Part shown: piece after piece, positions 34,711 to 42,871 of the stretch
Position numbering within the stretch: the first letter of the stretch is position 1
Layout: every line of letters begins with the position of its first letter
Assembly: GCA_002505765.1 (NCBI GenBank)
Contig: DAVZ01000036.1
Location: 1-46,161, forward strand
Reading direction: 5' to 3'
Source of the DNA: Methanobacterium sp. UBA176
Lineage (GTDB): Archaea > Methanobacteriota > Methanobacteria > Methanobacteriales > Methanobacteriaceae
Length of the DNA stretch: 46,161 nt
Notes under the pieces: generated by a model
What the model saw: only the letters and a program-made list of their open reading frames with translations
Databases searched by the model: none
What the model was told of the DNA's origin: nothing
Made by a program: the position numbers and the translations under genes

Positions 34711-35004
34711 TCATTTGTTAACCATTTCACAAATAGCATCGGCCATCATGTGACCTTCAACAACTATTTCTGCCTTATCTATTTCTTCAACCTTTTCAGC
34801 AGCCATTTTAGTGTTCATGGCTATGTTTGCTGCACTCATACATCCTGGATTGGTTGGTTTAATTGTTATTTTGGCAACTGTTTGTTCATTTTTTTCAATT
34901 TCAATATTTTGAAGAATTCCCATTTCAACAATACTTATGCCCATGTGAGGGTCAGGTACTGTTGCTACTGCATCTCTTACTTTTTCTATTAATTCATCTG
35001 TCAT
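34711..35004 (-). CDS. MIP18 family (DUF59) iron-sulfur assembly protein
   Basis: The 97-residue protein has the DUF59 core: VPDPHMGISIVEMGILQNIEI near the start, then KITIKPTNPGCMSAANIAM with the conserved cysteine of the family, then VVEGHMMADAICEMV. Family members (SufT, Cia2/MIP18) help deliver Fe-S clusters to target proteins. GGAGA lies 6 nt before the ATG, and directly upstream of it on the mRNA is a perfect hairpin (CAAAAATC/GATTTTTG, 35015-35033) that is the last element of hairpin-array copy A. The gene is the first of a likely two-gene unit with the adenylate-kinase-like gene. Confidence 0.85.
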   Translation of the reverse strand: MTDELIEKVRDAVATVPDPHMGISIVEMGILQNIEIEKNEQTVAKITIKPTNPGCMSAANIAMNTKMAAEKVEEIDKAEIVVEGHMMADAICEMVNK

Positions 35005-35014
35005 AATATCTCCT

Positions 35015-35273
35015 CAAAAATCTTCGATTTTTGTGGTTCGAAAAATGCATGCATTTTTCTTAACCTCAAAATTATAAATCAAATCACTCGAAAATCTATA
35101 TTTTCGGTGCTTACGAAACTTCGTTTAGTAGCCGGAAAAATAGAAAATTTTTCCATGCCCAAACACGGAGCATGCAAAACTTCGTTTTTGCTGCCCTCGA
35201 ACGTGGAATGTTCGGGGCTGAGGAAATTATATTTCCTGCGGCATCAAAATTGAAAATTTTGACAGTGTTTGAG
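35015..35273. repeat. Hairpin-array repeat, copy A (best preserved and largest)
   Basis: About ten hairpins lie in 260 bp: CAAAAATC-TTC-GATTTTTG (35015-35033), the 20-bp palindrome GAAAAATGCATGCATTTTTC (35040-35059), CGAAAAT-CTAT-ATTTTCG (35089-35106), ACGAA-AC-TTCGT (35113-35124), GGAAAAAT/ATTTTTCC (35134-35154), GCAAAAC/GTTTTTGC (35174-35191), CGAACGT/ATGTTCG (35198-35214), AGGAAAT-TAT-ATTTCCT (35221-35237) and TCAAAATT-GAA-AATTTTGA (35244-35262). An outer CAAACAC/GTGTTTG pair (35160-35166 with 35265-35271) encloses the last group. The minus strand reads in the same sense as copy B, with shared linkers GGGCATG, CGG, CACCGAAAAT and GAGTG. It fills most of the gap between the ArcS-like gene and the MIP18 gene. 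Confidence 0.85.
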
Positions 35274-35413
35274 GTTTAAATTATTTCTAAGTAGTTTTAT
35301 ATTAATTCTTCCCCTAATAGTTAAATAAATCTTTTAATCCATATATTTAAAAATAGGAGTAATTTTAATTGTCTTAATTTATGATATTTAAAGTTATTTA
35401 TATTTTTGCCATC

Positions 35414-36319
35414 CTATTTACGATGCCTGATTTTGACAGCAATACCTTTACTTGCTCTTTTCATTTCATTTCCACTTAATACGGCCTTCCCAACTCCTAC
35501 AACTTCATTATTCCTTAAGACCACTACCTCATCATTTGGGATTATGTCTTTATGGGCATTCTCCACTCCAGGAGAAAAAAGGGAGTTTGTTTTAAGTTCA
35601 AAACCAATTTCAACCCATTTAATTCCAATATCTTTTAAAATCTCGCCGCCTTCTAAATTAAGGGAATATAATCCGTTATTAAAGTGTAGAGTTGCTATCT
35701 GCTTTCCGTCCATAATTATCCTTCTATCAAACCTACCAATGATTTTCACATTATCTTGTATCAATGCATCGGCCTTTTTAGAGTTGAACTGATATCTGGC
35801 AATTGATCTGAGCATGTGAAGTGTTTTTTCCCTCCTATTAATCCGGGAATGCTTTTTTACTTCCATTTTAAGATTATTTATGGAATGTGGAGATGTTGTT
35901 TTTCCCTCTGAGGTATAAACTGCATTATCAAGATATTCTTCACATACCTGTTTATAACCTCCCTCTACATGCGCTATAACCTCTCTATCAGCCACATAAT
36001 TCTTTAAACATTCCCCTACAACTTTAACCTCTTCATAAGCCCATTCTCCTGTTGTTGATGTGTCATAAGACTGTATTGGATATGTCTTTTCAAGTTCACG
36101 AGGACAAATTCCAAATGGAGAAGTTATTATGACCTCCTGAATACCTTTAGTTGCCTTCATAAAGATAAGATGAGACCTTGAAGATGAATAAGGCTTCTTC
36201 ATGCTGCAGGGTAAAATAACCAATGCATCGCCCATGGGCTGGAGAAGATTCATTCTCTCCCTCCACCTTACAGCGTCAGGCCTGAATAATGACTCTTCTG
36301 TTATACACAGAACTTTCAT
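35414..36319 (-). CDS. ArcS-like protein (DUF5591 plus PUA), archaeosine pathway or related RNA modification
   Basis: The 301-residue protein contains LPCSMKKPYSSSRSHLIF near residue 57, the PCS-x-x-KPYS motif of archaeosine synthase ArcS, followed by EVIITSPFGICPRELEKTYP. The last 75 residues look like a PUA RNA-binding domain (GVENAHKDIIPNDEVVVLRN, VVGVGKAVLSGNEM). Full ArcS proteins of about 580 residues also have an N-terminal TGT-like domain, which is absent here. It is either a split ArcS C-terminal half whose partner lies elsewhere, or a shorter paralogue. GAGG precedes the ATG, 13 bp after the glutamate-synthase-like stop codon, which suggests one transcript. Confidence 0.75.
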   Translation of the reverse strand: MKVLCITEESLFRPDAVRWRERMNLLQPMGDALVILPCSMKKPYSSSRSHLIFMKATKGIQEVIITSPFGICPRELEKTYPIQSYDTSTTGEWAYEEVKVVGECLKNYVADREVIAHVEGGYKQVCEEYLDNAVYTSEGKTTSPHSINNLKMEVKKHSRINRREKTLHMLRSIARYQFNSKKADALIQDNVKIIGRFDRRIIMDGKQIATLHFNNGLYSLNLEGGEILKDIGIKWVEIGFELKTNSLFSPGVENAHKDIIPNDEVVVLRNNEVVGVGKAVLSGNEMKRASKGIAVKIRHRK

Positions 36320-36332
36320 AAATTTTCCTCAA

Positions 36333-37835
36333 TTAACCAATATTTTCGCCATTAACCCATATAACTCCTGTAATCATGGCTAAATCCTTATCCAATGATA
36401 CTAAATCATCTTTATTTAATTCATTGACGTCATTTTTTCCAACAATACGCGTCAAATCAGCAATTTCATTAGTTGAAACTTTTATAAAGTTTTTAAGTTT
36501 TTTAACTCCTTCATCTATATTTAACTGCTTCATCAGATGTGGATCTTGTGTTGTAATTCCAGTAGGGCACTTACCAGTGTAACAAATCCTGTATTGTTCG
36601 CAATTTATTGCTATAAGCGTTGCAGTCCCAGTATAAACAGCAGCAGCACCAAGGGCAAGACATTTAGCAAAATCTGCAGAATCAAATAGTTTTCCACTGG
36701 CAATTAAGGAAACATCATCCTGAATTCCCAGTTCATTTAGCTGCTTAACAGCTCTTGGTAGTGCAGCAACAATGGGAATACCTACATTTTCCCTCACATA
36801 GAGATCCGTGGCTCCTGTGCCGCCCCCAAAACCATCAAGTACTATGAAATCCACTTTTGAATCAGCGAGAATACTAATATCCTTTTCAATGTTACCACAC
36901 CCAATTTTAGCGCCTATGGGGACTCCTCCAGTGATTCTTCGAAGTTCATTAACTTTTTCTTTGATGTGCTGTGGATCCTTCATATCAAAGTGATTGGATG
37001 GAGAATATGCTGCTTCTCCCTCCATTAAACCCCTCATTTTTGCAATTTCAGCAGTTATTTTATCTGCAGGTAAATAACTTCCCTTACCTGGATACGCTCC
37101 CTGACCAAAGCGTATCTCCACTGCAGACGCCTCTTTAAGTGTTTCTTCATTAATACCATACCTGCCGGTTGAGTACTGAACAATCATCTGATCTTTGGCT
37201 AATTCAACTTCATCTGGAAGTATGCCGCCTTCACCAGAATTATAGACAATTTTAAGCTCTGCAGCAGCCTTAGCAATAATAATTTTAACATTTTTTGAGA
37301 CCGCTCCAAAGCTCATTCCTGAGACCATTATGGGAGAAGATAATTTCAAAGGTTTTTTAGCTTCTCTGCCAAGTATTACTTCAGTTTTTACTTCTTCATC
37401 TTTATTTAAGGGAATTTTTTCAACCTGGGCTGGGATGAAATGAATATCATTTAAAGAAAATGGTAGCTTTTTAAGGGATCCCATTGAAGCTGTAATGCTC
37501 TTTCCCATTGCAGATATGTCTTTAATTTTAACTATATTTTCATAAAACTCATTATCTTCCCTGGGGCTCTTTTTGCGCATTAAAGTTTTACTTTTACCTG
37601 CCCTTTCTTTATTGCAATAATAAATTCCATCTAACTCATATTCATAATAAATAGGACATGTATTACATATACAATCATTTGCATGGATTTCACATCTGCT
37701 TTTACCTGTTGCACAGTATAAAACATCTCCACTGCAATCATGAGGATAACTCGGGCAATAGGGACATCCACATTTCTTTCTGTTTTCTGGAGAGTCTTTA
37801 ATTTTTTCTTTTTTATCTGCAGGAACAGTTAACAT
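36333..37835 (-). CDS. Glutamate-synthase-like FMN protein with N-terminal cysteine-rich domain
   Basis: Residues about 20-80 hold a cysteine-rich segment (CGCPYCPSYPHDCSG, CICNTCPIYYEYE), which I associate with DUF2769-type domains. Residues about 110-480 match the archaeal GltB central FMN-binding domain. Segments are ISPIMVSGMSFGAVS-like (here SSPIMVSGMSFGAVS), FGQGAYPGKGSYLP, DFIVLDGFGGGTGATDLY and VSLIASGKLF, and the 3Fe-4S cysteine set is CEQYRICYTGKCPTG. It lacks the glutamine amidotransferase domain, as archaeal forms often do. It could be a glutamate synthase subunit or another FMN oxidoreductase of that fold. It lies 72 bp downstream of the broken rubredoxin-TPP gene on the same strand, which hints at a shared redox function. 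Confidence 0.82.
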   Translation of the reverse strand: MLTVPADKKEKIKDSPENRKKCGCPYCPSYPHDCSGDVLYCATGKSRCEIHANDCICNTCPIYYEYELDGIYYCNKERAGKSKTLMRKKSPREDNEFYENIVKIKDISAMGKSITASMGSLKKLPFSLNDIHFIPAQVEKIPLNKDEEVKTEVILGREAKKPLKLSSPIMVSGMSFGAVSKNVKIIIAKAAAELKIVYNSGEGGILPDEVELAKDQMIVQYSTGRYGINEETLKEASAVEIRFGQGAYPGKGSYLPADKITAEIAKMRGLMEGEAAYSPSNHFDMKDPQHIKEKVNELRRITGGVPIGAKIGCGNIEKDISILADSKVDFIVLDGFGGGTGATDLYVRENVGIPIVAALPRAVKQLNELGIQDDVSLIASGKLFDSADFAKCLALGAAAVYTGTATLIAINCEQYRICYTGKCPTGITTQDPHLMKQLNIDEGVKKLKNFIKVSTNEIADLTRIVGKNDVNELNKDDLVSLDKDLAMITGVIWVNGENIG

Positions 37836-37907
37836 GATCTAATTTCCATCAAAGTAGTATAAATAGTATATTAGGAGGTAATCCTTTTGATTTAATTTCC
37901 TAATATA

Positions 37908-39674
37908 TTATTGTATAAATCTTCGAGGATCTGTATTTATATCTACAATAATCGGTATTTTCGCTTTAAGAGCCTTATCCACAGCTTTTGGTAGTTCATC
38001 TGGAGCATCTACTCTTATTCCTTCACCGCCACAATTCTGGCCGTATTTTGCAAAGTCAAATTCGTGTAACTTAGTTGCGTAATTGGGATAATTCTCCATT
38101 AATTATTCCATTCTTATCATTCCCAGTTCACTGTTATTGAATATAAAAACCTTTATTGGTAATTCATATTTTACAGCAGTCATGAAATCACCCATGATCA
38201 TTGCAAATCCACCATCTCCTGCAGTGCATATTACCTGTCTTTCAGGGTAGATTAATTGTGCTGTGATTGCTGCTGGAAGTGAAAATGCCATTGTACCTAA
38301 ATAACCTGAAAATATCATTTCCTGCGTACTTTTCATCCAAAAATTTCTTCCAAAAAACCAGCCATTATCCCCCACATCCAGCGTTATTACAGCATTATCA
38401 GCCACTTTTTCATTTAAAATCCTCACAATATATTGAGGTCGTATTGGAGTCATGGTCGAATCAGCTTCTTTTTCCAGCAAATCCATCCATTCCCGCTTTA
38501 ATCTTCTTATCTCATTTAGATATCCTTCTTTTCTGTTTTCTTTAATTAAATCTTTGAGCTGCGGAACAATAACTGTTGAATTTCCGAATAGACCGACATC
38601 CACCGGGAATCTTTTGGCTATCATCATTGGATTTATATCTATCTGCACTATTCTTTTTTTTTGAGGAATCCGGGCTTGATTAGAAAATGAACAGCCAATT
38701 ACAATTAAAAGATCCGAATCTTGAACCACTTTAGTTGCGGCAGTTGACCCAATCCCCCCATGACTACCCACATAAAGCTCATGATGTTCATCTATTACTC
38801 CCTTTCCCCTGAAAGTTGACACAATTGGTGCCGAAATCTTTTCTGCTAATTCAATTATATTATCTCCCTGTCCTTTAGAACCAAATCCTATAACTATTAC
38901 TGGCCTTTCAGCTTTGTTGATTAAATTGGCAGCTTTTTTAATCATGATCTCTGGTTGTGATATTGATTTATTGGGAAAACTTCCCTCAAAGGGCATTATT
39001 TCTGCATCATCATATGCTCTGCTTTGAAGATCTAAAGGAATACCAAGATGGGAAACTCCTCCCTCAATCAAAGCATGTTTAATTGCCAATGTTATAAGTG
39101 GAACCGTTTGCTCTACCGTCATCAAAGTTTTATCAAATACAGATACTGGTTTAAAAAAAGAATACTGATCAATTTCCTGAAACGATCCTGGACCAGTTAT
39201 CTGTCTTTTAATCATTCCTGTCAAAGCTAAAACAGGCGAATGATCCAGACTTGCATCATACAATCCTGTGGCTAAATTAGTTGCTCCTGGCCCTGCAATG
39301 GTAAGACAAGCTGCAATGTGTCCTGTAAGTTTACCATGAGCAGAAGCCATAATTGCTGCTGATTCTTCGTGTCGTACCTGTATGTATTTTATTTTGTCAT
39401 TTTTCCTTATAGATTCGATGATTCCTAAAACAGATGTCCCTGGCATTCCAAAAACGTATTTTACGCCCCATTCAACCATTTGATCCACCAGTACATCAGA
39501 TACTGTGGTTTCTTCCTTTTCAATTTCTTCGCCTTTTTCTTTTAAGGGGACAAATAAATCTTTAGAAACATTACATATGGGACATTTCCAGTCAGCAGAA
39601 AGTTCTTCAAACTTAATACCTTCCTTTTCTTCATCAAATATATAGTTACAGACTACACACCTATATTTGGACAT
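37908..39674 (-). pseudogene. Rubredoxin-fused pyruvate-oxidase/acetolactate-synthase-like TPP enzyme with in-frame TAA
   Basis: Residues 1-45 are a rubredoxin domain (YRCVVCNYIFDEE...WKCPICNVSKDLF) joined by an acidic linker to a TPP enzyme. The TPP part has the catalytic glutamate in VRHEESAAIMASA, LTIAGPGATNLATGLYDA, a central domain with FGSKGQGDN, and the TPP/metal site CTAGDGGFAMIMGDF. At IFNNSELGMIRME the frame meets TAA (38103-38105), then continues without shift: L, then MENYPNYATKLHEFDFAKYG, ending IIVDINTDPRRFIQ. Related oxidases often have Gln at the stop position (E-Q), so a CAA to TAA change is likely. The remaining 65 codons look conserved. The break may be recent, a sequence error, or tolerated truncation. 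The substrate may be pyruvate, with rubredoxin as electron acceptor. Confidence 0.82.
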
Positions 39675-39802
39675 TCAAAGCCTCACGTTGTATAGTTATG
39701 ATCGTAAGCAGTAATAAAATATTCTAATATTATATTATTGATGGTGTTAATTCTCTTTAAAAATGTTAATTTTAAATTCTGACCCTTGAATAAGCTTTTT
39801 TT

Positions 39803-40597
39803 ATGGCAATCATAACTGAATTAATATACCTTAAAAATGAATATATTGACATGGACAGATATAAGGTTAAATCCTCCAAAGATAACCAGGTTTTCTTTGT
39901 GACTGATTGTTATAAAAGACTATGTGAAATTTTTGAAACCCTAAAAACAGGAAAGGGTAAAATTATTCATGTAGTAGGAGCTCCAGGTACTGGAAAATCC
40001 GCCAATATTTTTCATGCCCTCCAAAAAACAGATTTAAATATTTATAACGCTAAATTCAGCTTAAAATTTGATGGTGAAAGTTCTAAGGAAGTATTTAATA
40101 AACTTTTTAAGGATCTTTCAAATGATCTGGGAGTAAAAACAAAAAAAGATGGTTATAAAAGACTTTCTGAGTATGATTGTGTTTTAATTGCAGATAGCTT
40201 CCATGATTCCCATAATTTAAATGATAATAAGATAGGATTCAGTCAGTGGACAGATAAAGCAGGTTTTAAAGCTTTTTATTTTTATTTACTTTGTATAAAG
40301 GAATATTTTAAAAACAAAAAGTATTTTGAAAAAATAAATTTAGTATTTCAAACTGCATGGAAAATCCGTATCAGAGGTAAAAAATATGATATATTCACTG
40401 ATTTTAGTTTTTTATCAAAAATATTAGTGAAACTACTTAATATGTTCTTCATAGTTGTGGAGATATCCTATTCAGAGAAAGAAACCATTGATATTGTCAG
40501 AATGCATATCAATGATGCTGATGCAGAAATGATTAAACTTCACATTAAAAAATATGGTCACAAACCAAGATTTATATGTAATGCGCTGGAAAAGTAA
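39803..40597 (+). CDS. P-loop ATPase of unknown role
   Basis: I do not recognise the family of this 264-residue protein. A clear Walker A site, HVVGAPGTGKSANIFHAL, lies near residue 55-72, and YDCVLIADSFHD near 128 could be the Walker B strand (with Asp). A C-terminal AAA-lid-like helical part ends GHKPRFICNALEK, which recalls ORC/Cdc6-type or STAND-like ATPases. There are no membrane segments except a hydrophobic LLNMFFIVVEISY strand. No good ribosome binding site is visible before the ATG at 39803, and Met17 (39851) is an alternative start. It is divergent from the rubredoxin-TPP gene. Function is unassigned. Confidence 0.7.
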   Translation: MAIITELIYLKNEYIDMDRYKVKSSKDNQVFFVTDCYKRLCEIFETLKTGKGKIIHVVGAPGTGKSANIFHALQKTDLNIYNAKFSLKFDGESSKEVFNKLFKDLSNDLGVKTKKDGYKRLSEYDCVLIADSFHDSHNLNDNKIGFSQWTDKAGFKAFYFYLLCIKEYFKNKKYFEKINLVFQTAWKIRIRGKKYDIFTDFSFLSKILVKLLNMFFIVVEISYSEKETIDIVRMHINDADAEMIKLHIKKYGHKPRFICNALEK

Positions 40598-40683
40598 ATA
40601 AAAACTATTTTAGACAGAAAAAAATGGATTATATCAGACAATTAGAAAAAATTATCTAAATAAAATCTTAATGGTGACCGGTA

Positions 40684-41481
40684 ATGATAAAAACCCTTAT
40701 TAAATCAACAAGAATTACCTGGGCATCAAAAAACGTTAATGCTTATCTTCTTGCGCTCACCTATGCCTACTTTTCAGGTATGGCTATTAATAATCCCCTG
40801 GAAATACTTGAAGGTCTTTTACTGGTTTCTGTACTCTGGGGTGCACTATATAGCCTGAACGACCTTACAGATTTAGAAATCGACAGAAAAGATTATTCTA
40901 AAAGGAACAGGGCTTTTATAAAAGATAATATTGACGGTAAATGGATAGTTCTATTTGCAGGAGTTTTAATCATTGGAGTTTTTACGGCATCACTACTCAC
41001 CTTGAGCCCAGAATTTACTATAATTTTAGGATTAATGCTTTTAAACCAGTTAGCATACACATTACCACCATTAAGGCTTAAAGAGACCGCACTAGCTCCA
41101 TTTACAAGTACAGCAACGAATACTGTACTTAGAATTGCCTCGTGCTGTATACTGCTTGGAAATGTGTTAATAGTTCCTGTAAGTGTATATCTTTTTATGT
41201 ATATAGCCAGTATGGGAACTTATATGATGTACAAATCCAAGCCTGTTCCTGCAAGTGTTTTAACCATAGCTGCAGGAACTCTTCTGGTTTATATACTAAT
41301 TTCAGGCCAGATGAACCCTGTCCAATTCCTTATAGCCATCGTTCCTGCGGGTTTAGCTGCAATACCCCTCTTTTTATCGCTCTTTAGAGAAAGGGATAGA
41401 ATGACATCACTTGCAGATGTAGCTTATCATCAGGTGGCCATGATTTTCTTTTTCATCTGCATCCTGATCATCATCTTTTAA
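40684..41481 (+). CDS. UbiA-family prenyltransferase-like membrane protein
   Basis: The 265-residue protein has about eight to nine hydrophobic segments and the first UbiA motif NDLTDLEIDRKDYSKRN (N-D-x-x-D-x-x-x-D) near residue 59. LAYTLPPLRLKE near 120 matches the usual Y-x-x-PP-x-x-x-K. The second Asp-rich motif (D-x-x-G-D type) is not evident where expected, near residue 180, where the sequence reads YKSKPVPASV. It may therefore act on an unusual substrate or have lost transferase activity. Archaeal UbiA enzymes include DGGGP synthase. The neighbouring convergent geranylgeranyl reductase acts on the same lipid class, so a role in membrane lipid or polyprenyl metabolism is plausible but unproven. 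Confidence 0.75.
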   Translation: MIKTLIKSTRITWASKNVNAYLLALTYAYFSGMAINNPLEILEGLLLVSVLWGALYSLNDLTDLEIDRKDYSKRNRAFIKDNIDGKWIVLFAGVLIIGVFTASLLTLSPEFTIILGLMLLNQLAYTLPPLRLKETALAPFTSTATNTVLRIASCCILLGNVLIVPVSVYLFMYIASMGTYMMYKSKPVPASVLTIAAGTLLVYILISGQMNPVQFLIAIVPAGLAAIPLFLSLFRERDRMTSLADVAYHQVAMIFFFICILIIIF

Positions 41482-41516
41482 AAGATACAAAGGATATTTA
41501 AAAATAAAAATTAAAA

Positions 41517-42698
41517 TTAGAATAATTTGCCTAATTTTAAAAGAGCCTTAGGGGAAACTTTTATTAAAACTTTTAGAAGTTCTGTTGTACTTATTCTTTC
41601 AAACTCAGTTTCATTAAACGCCTTTGCAATTGAATCAAGTTCGTCATCGGATAGGCTCTCCAGATAATCCCTTGCCTTCATGTATTTACCGAATGATTCC
41701 CCAAGTTCTTCTTCACAGCGTTTATCGTATTCAAAAAGTCTATTTGCAGATACATCTCCTTCCTTAATTGCTGCAGCAGCTATTTCACCTGCAATAAGTC
41801 CTCCCCGCATACCACTTATTATTCCTCCCCCAGTTAAAGGATTTACCATTCCTGCAGCGTCACCAACTACTAAAAGATTGTCAGTTGATATATTTTTAAG
41901 TATTCCACCCACTGGATCTCCCCCTATGTTTAATTCAACTGCAGTGGCGTTTTTAGTTGTTGGACAGTTCTGTGCAAATTCAACCAGGTGCTCGTAGGCA
42001 CTCTTTTCTGTTAAGGTGGATATAACAGCAAGACCAACATTAGCAATGTCCTTTCCTTTAGGGAATACCCATGCATACCCCCCAGGGGCAACGCTTCCAA
42101 AATAGAATTCCAGTGCATTAGGATTTTCCATCTCTACACCCACCATTTCAAATTGAGCGCCAGATTCCATATATTTAGGTTTAAATGTAGTTTTAAGGCC
42201 GCCCCATCTTCCAACTCGGGATTCTGGACCATCTGCACCTATTACAATTTTTGCCCTGATCTCAAATTCTTCACCCATACTCTCTGCCTTAACAATTAAA
42301 TGGCCGTCTTTTCTCTCCAGACCCTTAGCAAGGGTTTTAACCATTATATCTGCCCCGGCCCTTGCAGCGTCCATGGCCATAAACTTATCAAAAACTTTCC
42401 TTTCCACAACGTACCCCATTTCTGGAAGTTTAACAGTTTCCTGGGTGAGCCATACATCTGTTCCACCTGGTGATACCAGCCTTACGCCATCAATTTCTGA
42501 AGTTACCCATCTGCTGCTTGGTTCTATCCCCAAGTTGATTAAACCATCCTTGGACACTCCCTCGGCGCATCTTTTAGGTGCGCCTATTTCAGATTTCCTC
42601 TCAATCATCAGCACACTGGCACCGTTTAGTGCCCCATGCTTAGCAGCAGATGAACCTGCCGGTCCTGCACCAACTATTAGAATATCAGTTTCAATCAT
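41517..42698 (-). CDS. Geranylgeranyl reductase (archaeal lipid saturation)
   Basis: This flavoprotein reduces the double bonds of geranylgeranyl chains in archaeal ether lipids. The 393-residue protein opens MIETDILIVGAGPAGSSAAK (FAD motif), has KRCAEG near residue 43 with the conserved cysteine, GADGPESRVGRW, and GDAAGMVNPLTGGGI, the second FAD site. The ATG at 42698 is preferred to the TTG at 42701. The ribosome binding site GGAGTAGG lies in the last codons of the ferredoxin gene just upstream, so the two are translationally coupled. In Methanosarcina acetivorans an adjacent ferredoxin supports this reductase, and the same pairing is seen here. Confidence 0.92.
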   Translation of the reverse strand: MIETDILIVGAGPAGSSAAKHGALNGASVLMIERKSEIGAPKRCAEGVSKDGLINLGIEPSSRWVTSEIDGVRLVSPGGTDVWLTQETVKLPEMGYVVERKVFDKFMAMDAARAGADIMVKTLAKGLERKDGHLIVKAESMGEEFEIRAKIVIGADGPESRVGRWGGLKTTFKPKYMESGAQFEMVGVEMENPNALEFYFGSVAPGGYAWVFPKGKDIANVGLAVISTLTEKSAYEHLVEFAQNCPTTKNATAVELNIGGDPVGGILKNISTDNLLVVGDAAGMVNPLTGGGIISGMRGGLIAGEIAAAAIKEGDVSANRLFEYDKRCEEELGESFGKYMKARDYLESLSDDELDSIAKAFNETEFERISTTELLKVLIKVSPKALLKLGKLF

Positions 42699-42703
42699 CA
42701 AAC

Positions 42704-42871
42704 CTACTCCTCTTTCTCAAGCGCCCTTACAGGACATGCTTTTATGCATATCTGGCAGTCTTTACATCCATCCTCATCAAATATCAGATTTATTTCACGG
42801 ACTTCGATGAGTCCCCTCGGGCATACACCTGCACACTCACCGCAGTACATACACCATTCTTTTACCTTCAT
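42704..42871 (-). CDS. Two-cluster 4Fe-4S ferredoxin paired with geranylgeranyl reductase
   Basis: The 55-residue protein reads MKVKEWCMYCGECAGVCPRG, then a short linker, then CKDCQICIKACPVRALEKEE. It has two C-x2-C-x2-C-x3-C-P motifs, enough for two [4Fe-4S] clusters. It lies directly upstream of geranylgeranyl reductase, with a stop-to-start gap of 5 bp, and its final codons include that gene's ribosome binding site. It is the likely electron donor for chain saturation, as reported for the equivalent pair in Methanosarcina acetivorans. Confidence 0.9.
   Translation of the reverse strand: MKVKEWCMYCGECAGVCPRGLIEVREINLIFDEDGCKDCQICIKACPVRALEKEE

Noticed and set aside
34711..35004. MIP18-family gene as a truncated hypothetical because of the nearby repeat
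   Set aside because: The family core is complete at normal length, and the repeat ends before the ribosome binding site.
35015..35273. Hairpin array as an intrinsic terminator cluster
   Set aside because: Archaeal termination depends on T runs, which are absent after the hairpins. Copy B lies inside a coding sequence and copy C inside an operon.
35015..35273. Hairpin array as an insertion sequence or MITE with terminal inverted repeats
   Set aside because: No single pair of terminal inverted repeats bounds the copies, no clear target duplication is shared, and the copies differ in the number of hairpins. A passive mobile origin is still possible.
38103..38105. Recoding at the internal stop as pyrrolysine or selenocysteine
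   Set aside because: The codon is TAA, whereas pyrrolysine uses TAG and selenocysteine uses TGA. No special downstream structure was seen.
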